From positions 1-64,000 of the forward strand of contig NZ_JAAHIH010000007.1 of NCBI RefSeq assembly GCF_010671925.1: a DNA stretch of 64,000 nt, written 5' to 3'. The stretch comes from Moorena sp. SIOASIH. GTDB lineage: Bacteria; Cyanobacteriota; Cyanobacteriia; Cyanobacteriales; Coleofasciculaceae. This document shows, piece by piece, positions 25,325 through 33,219 of this stretch. The translations under genes were made by a program, and so were the position numbers. The notes under the pieces are model-generated. The model searched no databases, was not told where the DNA came from, and was given only the letters and a program-made list of their open reading frames with translations. Within the stretch, counting starts at the first letter, position 1. Each line of letters opens with the position of its first letter.

Positions 25325-25531
25325 TTAGCTGATACCGAAGGCAGTCAAAATTAACAAGCTGACTAAGAAGCTAGCTATAGCACCTTGGGAAATATAATTA
25401 CGCTGCTGTTCTAGTGAAGGGAACTCTGCGTAGTAAATCTCGGTTTCAGGAGCGTAGTTGTTGAGGACTCCGGTTTCATCAACGGTGGTGTACATAGTGG
25501 ACTTGGTCATGGTGTTAGTGCTGAAAGTCAT
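25325..25531 (-). CDS. psb34: Psb34-like (Ssl1498 family) protein, copy 3
   Basis: Identical protein to copies at 24743 and 25907. It begins the middle 582-bp unit, 52 bp before the psb35-like copy 2, and is probably translated from one polycistronic message. Confidence 0.8.
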   Translation of the reverse strand: MTFSTNTMTKSTMYTTVDETGVLNNYAPETEIYYAEFPSLEQQRNYISQGAIASFLVSLLILTAFGIS

Positions 25532-25620
25532 TTGCTTTTTTTCTCCTTTCGTCTATGTTTTACGAGGTTTGGGTCAAACCCTTAAAGCATTGCTTGATCA
25601 GGGTGTCAAATGCTTCAAGA

Positions 25621-25854
25621 TTAGGAATTGGGTAGAGAGTTGCTAGCAAAAGCATCCATGGCATAGGCCGGAGTGCGATCGCTATAGTCAGTGTCTTGAC
25701 CAGTGACGGATTTGGCCAGTTTGTTGAAAGACTCACTACGCCAGTTGCGCTCATGGATGGGCTTGGTTTGCTCACCACGGAAGTAAGCTTGAGTACCGAT
25801 TACCGCAGCAGCAGTCCAACCAACAATTAACAGTGCAATTACAATAGTCATCAT
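25621..25854 (-). CDS. Psb35-related small membrane protein, copy 1
   Basis: Predicted protein identical to the other two psb35-like copies. ATG 25854 behind AAAGGAGAAA. It lies in the promoter-proximal 582-bp unit. Confidence 0.65.
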   Translation of the reverse strand: MMTIVIALLIVGWTAAAVIGTQAYFRGEQTKPIHERNWRSESFNKLAKSVTGQDTDYSDRTPAYAMDAFASNSLPNS

Positions 25855-25906
25855 TTTCTCCTTTGTGTTTTTTACGAGCTTTGGGTCAAACAAGTAAGGA
25901 ATGGTC

Positions 25907-26113
25907 TTAGCTGATACCGAAGGCAGTCAAAATTAACAAGCTGACTAAGAAGCTAGCTATAGCACCTTGGGAAATATAATTACGCTGCTGTTCTAGTGAA
26001 GGGAACTCTGCGTAGTAAATCTCGGTTTCAGGAGCGTAGTTGTTGAGGACTCCGGTTTCATCAACGGTGGTGTACATAGTGGACTTGGTCATGGTGTTAG
26101 TGCTGAAAGTCAT
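25907..26113 (-). CDS. psb34: Psb34-like (Ssl1498 family) protein, copy 2
   Basis: Identical protein to the copies at 24743 and 25325; first gene of the promoter-proximal 582-bp unit. It is separated by 63 bp from the divergent copy at 26177. Confidence 0.8.
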   Translation of the reverse strand: MTFSTNTMTKSTMYTTVDETGVLNNYAPETEIYYAEFPSLEQQRNYISQGAIASFLVSLLILTAFGIS

Positions 26114-26176
26114 TTGCTTTTTTTCTCCTTTCGTCTATGTTTTACGAGGTTTGGGTCTAACAAGTAAGGAATGGTC

Positions 26177-26383
26177 TTAGCTGATACCGAAGGCAGTCAA
26201 AATTAACAAGCTGACTAACAAGCTAGCTATAGCACCTTGGGAAATATAATTACGCTGCTGTTCTAGTGAAGGGAACTCTGCGTAGTAAATCTTGGTTTCA
26301 GGAGCGTAGTTGTTGAGGACTCCGGTTTCATCAACGGTGGTGTACATAGTGGACTTGGTCATGGTGTTAGTGCTGAAAGTCAT
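26177..26383 (-). CDS. psb34: Psb34-like (Ssl1498 family) protein, copy 1 (variant)
   Basis: Differs from the other three by two residues: Glu to Lys in PETKIYY, and Phe to Leu at the start of the membrane helix (ASLLVSLL). It is the first gene after the likely promoter, with a HLR1-like site 35 bp upstream, and has no psb35-like partner directly behind it. Probably the ancestral or outer copy left by unequal recombination. Confidence 0.8.
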   Translation of the reverse strand: MTFSTNTMTKSTMYTTVDETGVLNNYAPETKIYYAEFPSLEQQRNYISQGAIASLLVSLLILTAFGIS

Positions 26384-26417
26384 TTGCTTTTTTTCTCCTT
26401 TCGTCTTTCTGTAAACA

Positions 26418-26435
26418 AATATAACATTTTGTAAA
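26418..26435 (-). promoter_or_regulatory. HLR1-like site (RpaB box)
   Basis: Minus-strand TTTACAAA-AT-GTTATATT. The HLR1 consensus is two (G/T)TTACA(A/T)(A/T) repeats two bases apart; the first matches and the second has one mismatch (T for C). It ends 35 bp before the psb34 copy 1 start. HLR1 sites bind RpaB at high-light genes, fitting the downstream genes. Confidence 0.45.
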
Positions 26436-26889
26436 TTTTTGTTGCAATAGCTTGACAGGGACTGGCTGTAGGGTTGACCGTACAGGTTCAGGTGTAAAAA
26501 CCATACAAAAAGGTAAAAAGCCTAAGGTGTGAATAGTAAACAGCAGTAAATAGGCGTAATTAATGCTAATTACGCCTATAAAACCAAATAATGGCTGCTA
26601 ATCCTTATTTTTAATTGTTTAAATCTAAGTGTTTCAGTCTAAGTGTTTCAGTCTAAGTGTTTAAGTTATTACTTTCGGCATATATCTTTAGGCATAGATG
26701 GGATACCCCCAGCCCGATCCTAGTCAGCCTTTATATATATGATGAGGAGTTGATCGGCTGATCCGATGTATAGCAAGATGTGTGGACAGGACTGACTGGG
26801 TAAGTCCTGTTGGTATAAGCAAATATTTTGGCAAAGGAGCAAAGGAGGGCAACCATCATGCCCTACCCTTTTATTACTCCTGCAATTGG
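26436..26889. other. Intergenic region between psb34 array and VWA gene
   Basis: It should hold the promoter of the psb34 array. There is a short inverted repeat of TAGGCGTAATTA/TAATTACGCCTA near 26551-26578, and three tandem AAGTGTTTCAGTCT-type units near 26626-26660. No gene. Confidence 0.5.
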
Positions 26890-28131
26890 TCACTCCTGCA
26901 ACAGAGTCTTAGACACAATTCTGGTTTTCTTACGATCAGCTTCTGAGAGGTCTTCCCCAGTTTGCAAGATCGTAGCATTGGTTTGCAGTACCGTTGCGGC
27001 TCCTTTATCCCCCATCTGGATAGCGGTTTTTGCCGCAGTTTGTAACATGGTGGCAGCCCCGACGCGATCGCCCTGCTGTAATTTGGTTTCCGCAATTTGA
27101 GTCTGACGATATTTAGCTAAAGCTAGAATATGCTTCTGTACCTCAGGATTGGGAACTGGTTGATAAACCTGCTGGAAATTTGCCTGGACTGGCACGATTT
27201 CCGAGAGTAACTCTTGGGCACCACTGGATGGGTCATCATATTTGACTTGTACATGGGCAATGGTTTGACGACCCTCTGGCATTTTACCAACATACAAGTT
27301 AGCGAGAATCACCCGTTGTGAATCAGTCATCAAATCTCCCAAACGTACCATAAAGCGATTGCCTTCTGATTGTGCTGGGAGTTCAATCGCATCTGGTTCT
27401 ACTTGGGCGATGGGTTTGAGTTCTGCTAACCGCACTTTTGGCATTAAATCCAACAACAGATAAGCATTAGTTAAGCCAACAGACTGCATGCGGTTGAACA
27501 AACGTGCAAACTCACTCAGGGCTTGCTCTGGTTCTTCAATGTAAGACAAGCTACCAGTAGCAATATCCGAAATTTTTTCCAAAATATCTTGGTTCCAGTT
27601 GGCACCGAATCCCAGACTGTTGATGGTCAAGTTATTTTCAGCAGCCAGTTCAGCTAATTTTAAGCAGCTTTCATTATTTCCATGTTCGTTTTCCCCATCA
27701 GTGAGGAGAAACACCTGAGATACCGTGTCTTGTTTAGCTTTAATTAATTCTTTAACCCCTAGCTTTAGACCTTCATCAATGGCGGTACCCCCATCAGCCG
27801 CAAGTCGGTTAATCTTCCGTTTAATTTGGTCTAGGTTGCCCATCGGTTGATTGCGAACCAGCACTTTTGCTCTGTGGTCAAAGGCCACAATCGAGAGGCG
27901 GTCATCCGGTTGCAGGCGCTCAATTAACCCCACTGCTGCTTGCTTGACAGTTTCCAGGGGCTGTCCATGCATGGAGCCACTGTGGTCGAGTACCAGACAC
28001 AAATTCAACGGTACATTTCGACTGGAGGAAGCAGCGATCGCAGAAATCGCCATGGATAACTGACGCTGACTACTCGGTTGATTAGCATCAATATTAGTAT
28101 CGTTAAGGGCTGGGTGCAAACCAACTTTCAT
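26890..28131 (-). CDS. von Willebrand factor A domain protein
   Basis: About 413 residues from ATG 28131, behind GAGGAG; the frame extends to a TTG at 28155. The VWA domain (about residues 40-215) has the MIDAS motif DHSGSM plus a DGGTA Thr and LLTDGENE. A beta-sandwich-like region follows (SEGNRFMVRLGDLMTDSQRV). The C-terminus has helical MLQTAAKTAIQ and VLQTNATILQT repeats. There is no signal peptide, so it is cytoplasmic. Such proteins are common in cyanobacteria, often near kinases; their function is not established. It is transcribed divergently from clpR. Confidence 0.85.
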   Translation of the reverse strand: MKVGLHPALNDTNIDANQPSSQRQLSMAISAIAASSSRNVPLNLCLVLDHSGSMHGQPLETVKQAAVGLIERLQPDDRLSIVAFDHRAKVLVRNQPMGNLDQIKRKINRLAADGGTAIDEGLKLGVKELIKAKQDTVSQVFLLTDGENEHGNNESCLKLAELAAENNLTINSLGFGANWNQDILEKISDIATGSLSYIEEPEQALSEFARLFNRMQSVGLTNAYLLLDLMPKVRLAELKPIAQVEPDAIELPAQSEGNRFMVRLGDLMTDSQRVILANLYVGKMPEGRQTIAHVQVKYDDPSSGAQELLSEIVPVQANFQQVYQPVPNPEVQKHILALAKYRQTQIAETKLQQGDRVGAATMLQTAAKTAIQMGDKGAATVLQTNATILQTGEDLSEADRKKTRIVSKTLLQE

Positions 28132-28356
28132 TTTAGATAGCTCCTCAAGCAGCAAGGGTAATTGATAATCGGTGTAGGGGCATCAGCCAAGATGGGTCGA
28201 GCCATTGAGCTGCTTACAATAACCCCATATAAGGCAGTTTTCCCCCATGTTACAGTTTTTACCTTTCGGGGGCTAACCGGCACGAAGAAAATCACGAAGA
28301 AAGTATGGCAAGCTACACTGGTTAAAGATAGTGCCATTATTGCAGCCCCAAATATC

Positions 28357-29013
28357 ATGAAACGACCCATCCAGGCTGTTCAATCTACCTACTATGGTAG
28401 ACCTGCCTACCGCACACCGCCACCAGACTTACCCTCACTGTTGTTAAGTGAGCGGATTGTATATTTGGGTATGCCCTTGGTGAGTGCGGTAACTGAATTA
28501 ATTATTGCCGAACTGCTGTATTTACAGTACGACGACCCGGACAAGCCAATTAAAATTTACATCAATTCCACCGGCACATCCCGTTACGATGGCCAACCCG
28601 TGGGTTTTGAAACCGAAGCTTTTGCCATCTGTGACACCATAAATTACATCAAGCCCCCTATCCACACCATTTGTATTGGTTCAGCCCTCGGGATGGCAGC
28701 AATGCTCCTCTCCGCAGGAACTAAAGGCTGTCGGGCAAGTTTACCCAATGCCACTATTGTCCTACATCAGCCCAGGAGTTATGCCCAGGGTCAAGCCACG
28801 GATATCCAAATTCGCGCTCAAGAAGTTCTGACCAATAAGAGGACGATGCTGGATATCTTGTCTCGCAATACCGGTCAAGACCAAGAAAAAATTGCCAAAG
28901 ATATGGATCGGTTCCTTTACATGACACCTCACCAAGCCCAAGAGTATGGTCTGATCGACAGGGTGCTAGAACCTCAAGAGGTTGATAGTCAGATTCCTGC
29001 TGGTATTACTTAA
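28357..29013 (+). CDS. clpR: ClpR, inactive ClpP paralogue
   Basis: 218 residues from ATG 28357 (the frame begins at 28162 but the family start is MKRPIQAVQSTYYGRPAYR). The ClpP fold is clear (RIVYLGMPLVSAVTELIIAE, IYINSTGTS). The nucleophile position, AASMG in ClpP, reads IGSALGMAAM here, with Gly in place of the catalytic Ser. The His of VLHQPRSYAQGQATD is retained. In cyanobacteria ClpR forms a mixed ring with ClpP3 and works with ClpC; the complex is essential. It is followed by clpP3 after a repeat insertion. Confidence 0.9.
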   Translation: MKRPIQAVQSTYYGRPAYRTPPPDLPSLLLSERIVYLGMPLVSAVTELIIAELLYLQYDDPDKPIKIYINSTGTSRYDGQPVGFETEAFAICDTINYIKPPIHTICIGSALGMAAMLLSAGTKGCRASLPNATIVLHQPRSYAQGQATDIQIRAQEVLTNKRTMLDILSRNTGQDQEKIAKDMDRFLYMTPHQAQEYGLIDRVLEPQEVDSQIPAGIT

Positions 29014-29016
29014 TTC

Positions 29017-29228
29017 GTAAGCAATCAGCAATCAGCAATCAGCAATCAGCTATCAGCTATCAGCTATCAGCTTATTCGGATGAGTAAAACCAGCAGGGAT
29101 TTTCAACCAGCCGTATCAGCGCCCCCGATGCTTGTTTACTACCTCCCGTTGATTAGCATGATAGCTGTTCCCGTAGCGTGCGCGTAGCGCTTAGGCTGAC
29201 GGCTGATAGCTGATAGCTGATAGCTAAC
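29017..29228. repeat. Family-II element between clpR and clpP3
   Basis: Starts GTAAGCAATCAGC three bases after the clpR stop and ends GCTGATAGCTAAC, a diverged terminal repeat. AATCAGC/TATCAGC heptads flank a core (GGATGAGTAAAAC, AGCAGGGATTTTCAA) shared with the copy at 36655. No matching target duplication. It widens the gap inside a normally tight operon. Confidence 0.6.
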
Positions 29229-29289
29229 ATGAAATTGATCAATCTTTACATGCCCTTTTCCATAATCTATTAATAACTCGGAGCAAATT

Positions 29290-29886
29290 ATGCCAATTGG
29301 TGTGCCCAAAGTTCCCTACCAGATGCCAGGCAGTCAGTATACTGAGTGGATTGACATCTACAACCGTCTCTACCGGGAACGGATTATTTTTCTAGGCAAA
29401 GAGGTTGATGACGAAATCACCAACCAGATCATTGCGGTAATGCTATATCTCGACTCTGAAGATAATAGCAAAGATATTATCCTCTACATAAACTCTCCTG
29501 GTGGTTCAGTCACCGCAGGCATGGCTATTTATGACACCATGCAGCATATCAAATCCGATGTAGTCACCGTTTGTGTTGGTCTAGCTGCTTCCATGGGGTC
29601 TTTCCTGCTAGCTGCAGGTAAAAAAGGAAAACGAATAGCTTTGCCTCACTCCAGGATTATGATTCACCAACCCTCTGGGGGAACCCGTGGACAAGCTACG
29701 GATATTGAGATTGAAGCTAGAGAAATTTTGCGGATCCGCCATCAACTCAATGAAATCTACGCCCAAAATACTGGTCAAGCCCTAGAGAAAATCGAAAAAG
29801 ACATGGATCGGGACTTTTTCATGTCAGCTGATGAAGCCAAGGAGTATGGCTTGATTGACCAAGTCATTGACCAGAGAGCACCCTAG
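29290..29886 (+). CDS. clpP: ATP-dependent Clp protease proteolytic subunit (ClpP3)
   Basis: A 198-residue serine protease subunit. The catalytic Ser lies in GLAASMGSFLLAAG, the His in IMIHQPSGGTRGQATD, and the Asp in the MDRDFFMSADEAKEYGLIDQ region. Neighbourhood (directly after clpR) matches the cyanobacterial clpP3-clpR pair. Its ring with ClpR and the ClpC unfoldase performs housekeeping proteolysis. ATG 29290 follows CTCGGAGCAAATT, a good ribosome-binding site. Confidence 0.93.
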   Translation: MPIGVPKVPYQMPGSQYTEWIDIYNRLYRERIIFLGKEVDDEITNQIIAVMLYLDSEDNSKDIILYINSPGGSVTAGMAIYDTMQHIKSDVVTVCVGLAASMGSFLLAAGKKGKRIALPHSRIMIHQPSGGTRGQATDIEIEAREILRIRHQLNEIYAQNTGQALEKIEKDMDRDFFMSADEAKEYGLIDQVIDQRAP

Positions 29887-30123
29887 AGTATTGCTCTGGT
29901 AAATTTGATCAGGACTTACGCTGCCAAGGCGGTTATTAACCCTAATTACACTTTGATTTATAACTAGAAACCCCGTTGTAACCGTCTTGGTAAGTAAGGG
30001 CTGTTTGATGATCTGGTGATCAAGTATTATAAAGGGAAAAGTAGTTACATTATTCAGCAGGGTACTCTATATATAGGAAATACATAAGTCTGTCTCAACG
30101 CTTATTGATTGCTTATCCCATTG

Positions 30124-30747
30124 ATGAATCTGGCTGATTGTTATCGCTTATTGGGTGTAGGTCCAGGAGCGAAGCAGGTTGAAGTAAAGGAGTCTTATCG
30201 GCGTCTGGCACGTCGGTATCATCCTGATATTAACCCTGGAGACAAGCTTGCCCAAGAAAAGTTTATTCGGTTTACGGAGGCTTATAAGCTTCTCCTCACT
30301 GCTATTGATGAGTCTGACCGTGAACCAGTCTTAACCTCCGCCACTAGTTTTGGTAATCACAGTAATCAGCCTGGGGACTCACCTCCCCCAACCTCAACTT
30401 GGGTCACGCCTAAGCCACCATCCGTTGAGTCCAATCAACCCCTCTCAGCAGTTGAACAACAGCTGAAGTGGGATTCCTATCATCAACTCCAGCAATTGCT
30501 TCGGGAGCGACGGTTGATTAGAGCGATCGCATTAGTAGAAGCCTTGGCTCAAAGAATGCCCCAAGACCCAGAAGTGCGTCAGTGGCAAGCGATCGCTTAT
30601 CAAAGTTGGGGAAGACACTTGCTTAAACAGCACAAGCTCGATCAAGCTAGAAATTATCTCAGAAAAGCCCTCAAGACTGACCCCTACAATAAGTCTCTCT
30701 CGGCTGAGATAGAACAGGATTTTCTTGTGATCGAGCAGATGATCTAG
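30124..30747 (+). CDS. J-domain protein with TPR-like C-terminus
   Basis: About 207 residues from ATG 30124. The J domain occupies residues 1-65: DCYRLLGVGPGAKQVEVKES, YRRLARRYHPDINPGDKLAQ (HPD motif present), KFIRFTEAYKLL. A Pro/Ser-rich linker follows. The C-terminal helical pair RERRLIRAIALVEALAQRMP and AYQSWGRHLLKQHKLDQARN, YLRKALKTDP is TPR-like. There are no G/F or zinc-finger regions, so it is a type III (DnaJ-C) co-chaperone, stimulating a DnaK for specific clients. It lies downstream of clpP3, separated by 237 bp. Confidence 0.85.
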   Translation: MNLADCYRLLGVGPGAKQVEVKESYRRLARRYHPDINPGDKLAQEKFIRFTEAYKLLLTAIDESDREPVLTSATSFGNHSNQPGDSPPPTSTWVTPKPPSVESNQPLSAVEQQLKWDSYHQLQQLLRERRLIRAIALVEALAQRMPQDPEVRQWQAIAYQSWGRHLLKQHKLDQARNYLRKALKTDPYNKSLSAEIEQDFLVIEQMI

Positions 30748-31052
30748 CTTTAATAGTATTTATCAATTGGACGAAGTACCTTGTTGTTGAGGGAGTCGGG
30801 AGTCGGGAGTCGGGAGTCGGGAGTCGGGAGTCGGGAGTCGGGAGTCGGGAGCGGTGCGACCCCGCACTTTCTCAAAGCTAAGGGTGAACGCGCAAGCCCT
30901 GGGAGTTCTGAGCGCCGTAACCCACCTTCTTCAAATTTATTAGACCTCTTGCAAAAGTATTTTTTTGATACTGTTTTCGTCAATTATTGTTACTGTTTTC
31001 TGTCTCCTGTCTCCTATCTCCTGACAACTGCCGCGAAGTCTATTGATAACTT
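30748..31052. other. Intergenic region with GGGAGTC heptads
   Basis: About nine tandem GGGAGTC units at 30788-30852. A GCAAGCCCTGGGAGTTCTGA stretch follows. Open frames here on both strands merely translate the heptad array. A second short set (TGTCTCCTGTCTCCTATCTC) lies near 31000-31020. Confidence 0.6.
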
Positions 31053-31570
31053 TTGTAAAGAGTTATCAATAAATCCTTGACAAAGGGAGAGTTTTCTGAA
31101 TGTCTAACAGACAGGATCTCGATCGTTTCTCTCTCAAAAATTGTCTTGGGATGCTCTGATGGACTAGAAACTTCCAAATAGCAATAACAGCAAGAGTTTG
31201 AGCATTTTGTAAACAGTTATCAAGAAATCCTTGACAAATAAATTATTTCATGAAAACCTAAAGAAGGTGTATCTATAGCTTCTCCATCAAAAATTTTCCT
31301 GGGATGCTCTGATCGAATCAAAAGTTCCAAATTTCCAAAAACCAATCACAGCAATGGTTTGAGGAGTTTGTAAACAGTTATCAAGAAATCCTTGACAAAT
31401 AAATTATTTCGTGAAAACCTAATGAAGGTGTATCTATCGCTTCTCCCTAAAAAATTTTCCTGGGGTGCTCTGATGGACTAAAAAGTCCTAACTAGTAATA
31501 ACAGCAAGGGATTGAGGAGTTTTTAAAGAATTATCAAGAAATCCTTGATAAAGGGATGGTTTTATGAGGG
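31053..31570. repeat. Four direct repeats of about 155-160 bp upstream of IS607 tnpA
   Basis: The core TTATCAAGAAATCCTTGACA occurs at about 31063, 31217, 31378 and 31531, spacing 153-161 bp. Each is preceded by TTGAG-AGTTTGTAAACAG and followed by an AT-rich stretch, and the two middle units share TTCTCC...AATTTTCCTGGG-TGCTCTGAT. The TTGACA hexamers would make good -35 boxes. The last repeat ends 68 bp before tnpA. Confidence 0.75.
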
Positions 31571-31637
31571 ATTGTGACAGTTACTAAAAGTGTCTATTAA
31601 TCTTGCAAAATCTACAACTAATTGGTAGATTAAAGCA

Positions 31638-32222
31638 ATGACACTCGTACCACTCCGTAAGGCGGTCGAACTTACGGGACTCTCTAGGAACACATTGAGG
31701 AAGTATGCGGACAATGGCACGATCAGATGCGAAAAAACACCAGGCGGCACTAGACTTTTTGATACGGAAAGCTTGCTTAGTCTTGGACGACAATCACGGA
31801 GATCAGCAACTATCTGCTACTGTCGGGTCAGTAGTAACAAACAATTTGACGACCTCGCCAGACAAATCGCTTACATGCATTCCCTTTTTCCAGAAGCGGA
31901 GATCGTCAAAGACATCGGTTCAGGACTCAACTACAAAAGAAAAGGGCTTCGAGCCATACTGGAACGACTTATGCGCGGAGATCAGCTCACGCTTGTTGTT
32001 GCCTGTCGAGACCGACTTACCCGATTCGGGTTTGAACTCATTGAGTACTTGGTCAGTCTCAACGGTGGAAAAATCCTGGTTCTCGAACAGCCTGAAAGTT
32101 GTCCAGAATCAGAGCTTACAACAGATCTTCTCTCCATAATTCACGTCTTCTCCTGCCACATCCACGGACTCCGAAAATACGGCCAAAAAATCAAAGAAGA
32201 TTCGAGTGTTCCTAAACCCTGA
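31638..32222 (+). CDS. tnpA: IS607-family serine recombinase TnpA
   Basis: 194 residues. An N-terminal MerR-like helix-turn-helix (LRKAVELTGLSRNTLRKYAD, NGTIRCEKTPGGTRLFD) is followed by a serine resolvase domain (ICYCRVSSNKQFDDLARQIA with the catalytic Ser in RVSS; RDRLTRFGFELIEYLV). Usual length for IS607 TnpA and no internal stop. It could mobilise related elements in trans even though its tnpB is broken. ATG 31638. Confidence 0.9.
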   Translation: MTLVPLRKAVELTGLSRNTLRKYADNGTIRCEKTPGGTRLFDTESLLSLGRQSRRSATICYCRVSSNKQFDDLARQIAYMHSLFPEAEIVKDIGSGLNYKRKGLRAILERLMRGDQLTLVVACRDRLTRFGFELIEYLVSLNGGKILVLEQPESCPESELTTDLLSIIHVFSCHIHGLRKYGQKIKEDSSVPKP

Positions 32223-33060
32223 ACAACGAGCAATGGTTCGTCAGTGGTTTGGAGTGTCCCGTTACGTTTTCAATAAAACCGTCAAGATACTTTGCTCCGT
32301 AGGAGCCGCTACGCGAACAGATGGCGAGGTTAAGGCCAACTGGAAAGCCATCAAAACTGGGATATTAAATGACCTACCCGAGTGGTGCAAGACAGTGCCT
32401 TATCAAATAAAATCGATAGCGATAAAGGATGCTTGTACCGCCGTCAGGGTCAGAAGTTACCGCAAGGATAGTGGAGCCTTTATAGTTGGCAGGCTATGCA
32501 GATAAGGGTTAAAACTTATTGATTAAGGCTCCACTATCCTAAGGTTTCGTCTCCGGAGGCCAAGAAAAAGTACAAAAAAACGGCACAGATTAATCGGGTT
32601 AGATTTACGTCTCGTAAGAATCCCGTTCAATCTTGCTATATTCCTAAGTCGGCTGTTTCAACCAAAGGGATTTACCACACAAAATTAGGTGAATTAACTT
32701 TTGCTGAGGCACTTCCCGAGAACATTTGTGATTGTCGATTGACTAGCACCAACGGGAATTATTATTTAGTAGTTTCCTACAAGACAACTCAAATAAAAGC
32801 CGAAAACCAAGGTAGAGTAGTTGCCTTAGACCCCGGTGTTAGAACCTTTTTGACATTTTTTAGCGAGACTTCTGTTGGCAAAATTGGCCATGGGGACTTT
32901 TCTCGGATTCAACGTTTATGCCAACATTTAGACAATCTAATCTCAAAAATCAGTAAAACTAGGGGGAAGCAAAAACGTCGAATGAGGAGAGCTGCCAGGA
33001 GGATGGTGATCAAAATCCAGCACTTGGTGAATGAACTCCATCACAAGGCTGCCAGGCAGG
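32180..33060 (+). pseudogene. tnpB: TnpB (IS607-associated), interrupted and truncated
   Basis: Overlaps the end of tnpA in another frame. It begins KIRVFLNPEQRAMVRQWFGV and SRYVFNKTVKIL, is interrupted near 32465 by a 76-bp hairpin element, then resumes AKKKYKKTAQINRVRFTSRK, NPVQSCYIPKSAVSTKGIYH and VVALDPGVRTFLTFF (first RuvC Asp). It stops at NELHHKAAR near 33055; the zinc ribbon and last catalytic residues are missing. The RNA-guided nuclease is therefore inactive. Confidence 0.85.
32465..32540 (+). mobile_element. 76-bp hairpin element with conserved 44-nt loop, copy Y
   Basis: Arms AGGATAGTGGAGCCTT and AAGGCTCCACTATCCT (16 bp, perfect) around a 44-nt loop. The loop includes AGGCTATGCA and AAGGGTTAAAACTT and is 35/44 identical to copy X at 4100-4165, whose arms are different. 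It is immediately followed by TAAGGTTTCGTCTCCGG, also near copy X. Confidence 0.7.
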
Positions 33061-33219
33061 GTAAACGCAAGAATCAATCAGGCAGCATTATTATCAATAT
33101 TGATATAAATATAGCAATCCTAAATCAATTGAGAGAATGTTTGTTCCCTGTTCCCTACTCCCTGCTCCCTGCTCCCTGTTCCCTTTGCTATAGCTGATAG
33201 CTAATAGCTTACAAAATCT
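33061..33219. repeat. Heptad repeat block after the broken tnpB
   Basis: TTCCCTG/CTCCCTG heptads (33142-33185) lie between ATAGCAATCC and GCTATAGC, perhaps another palindromic element. It may mark the deletion junction that removed the 3' end of tnpB. Confidence 0.45.

Larger units (their letters stand above)
24457..26202. repeat. Three tandem 582-bp units (psb34 + psb35-like)
   Basis: Positions 24457, 25039 and 25621 start the same gene exactly 582 bp apart. Intergenic DNA, ribosome-binding sites and proteins are the same in each unit; the few differences I see are at the outer junctions. This is a recent tandem amplification. Confidence 0.9.

Noticed and set aside
31053..31570. CRISPR or plasmid iterons
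   Set aside because: Units of 155-160 bp are too long for CRISPR, and no replication initiator is adjacent; kept only as direct repeats.
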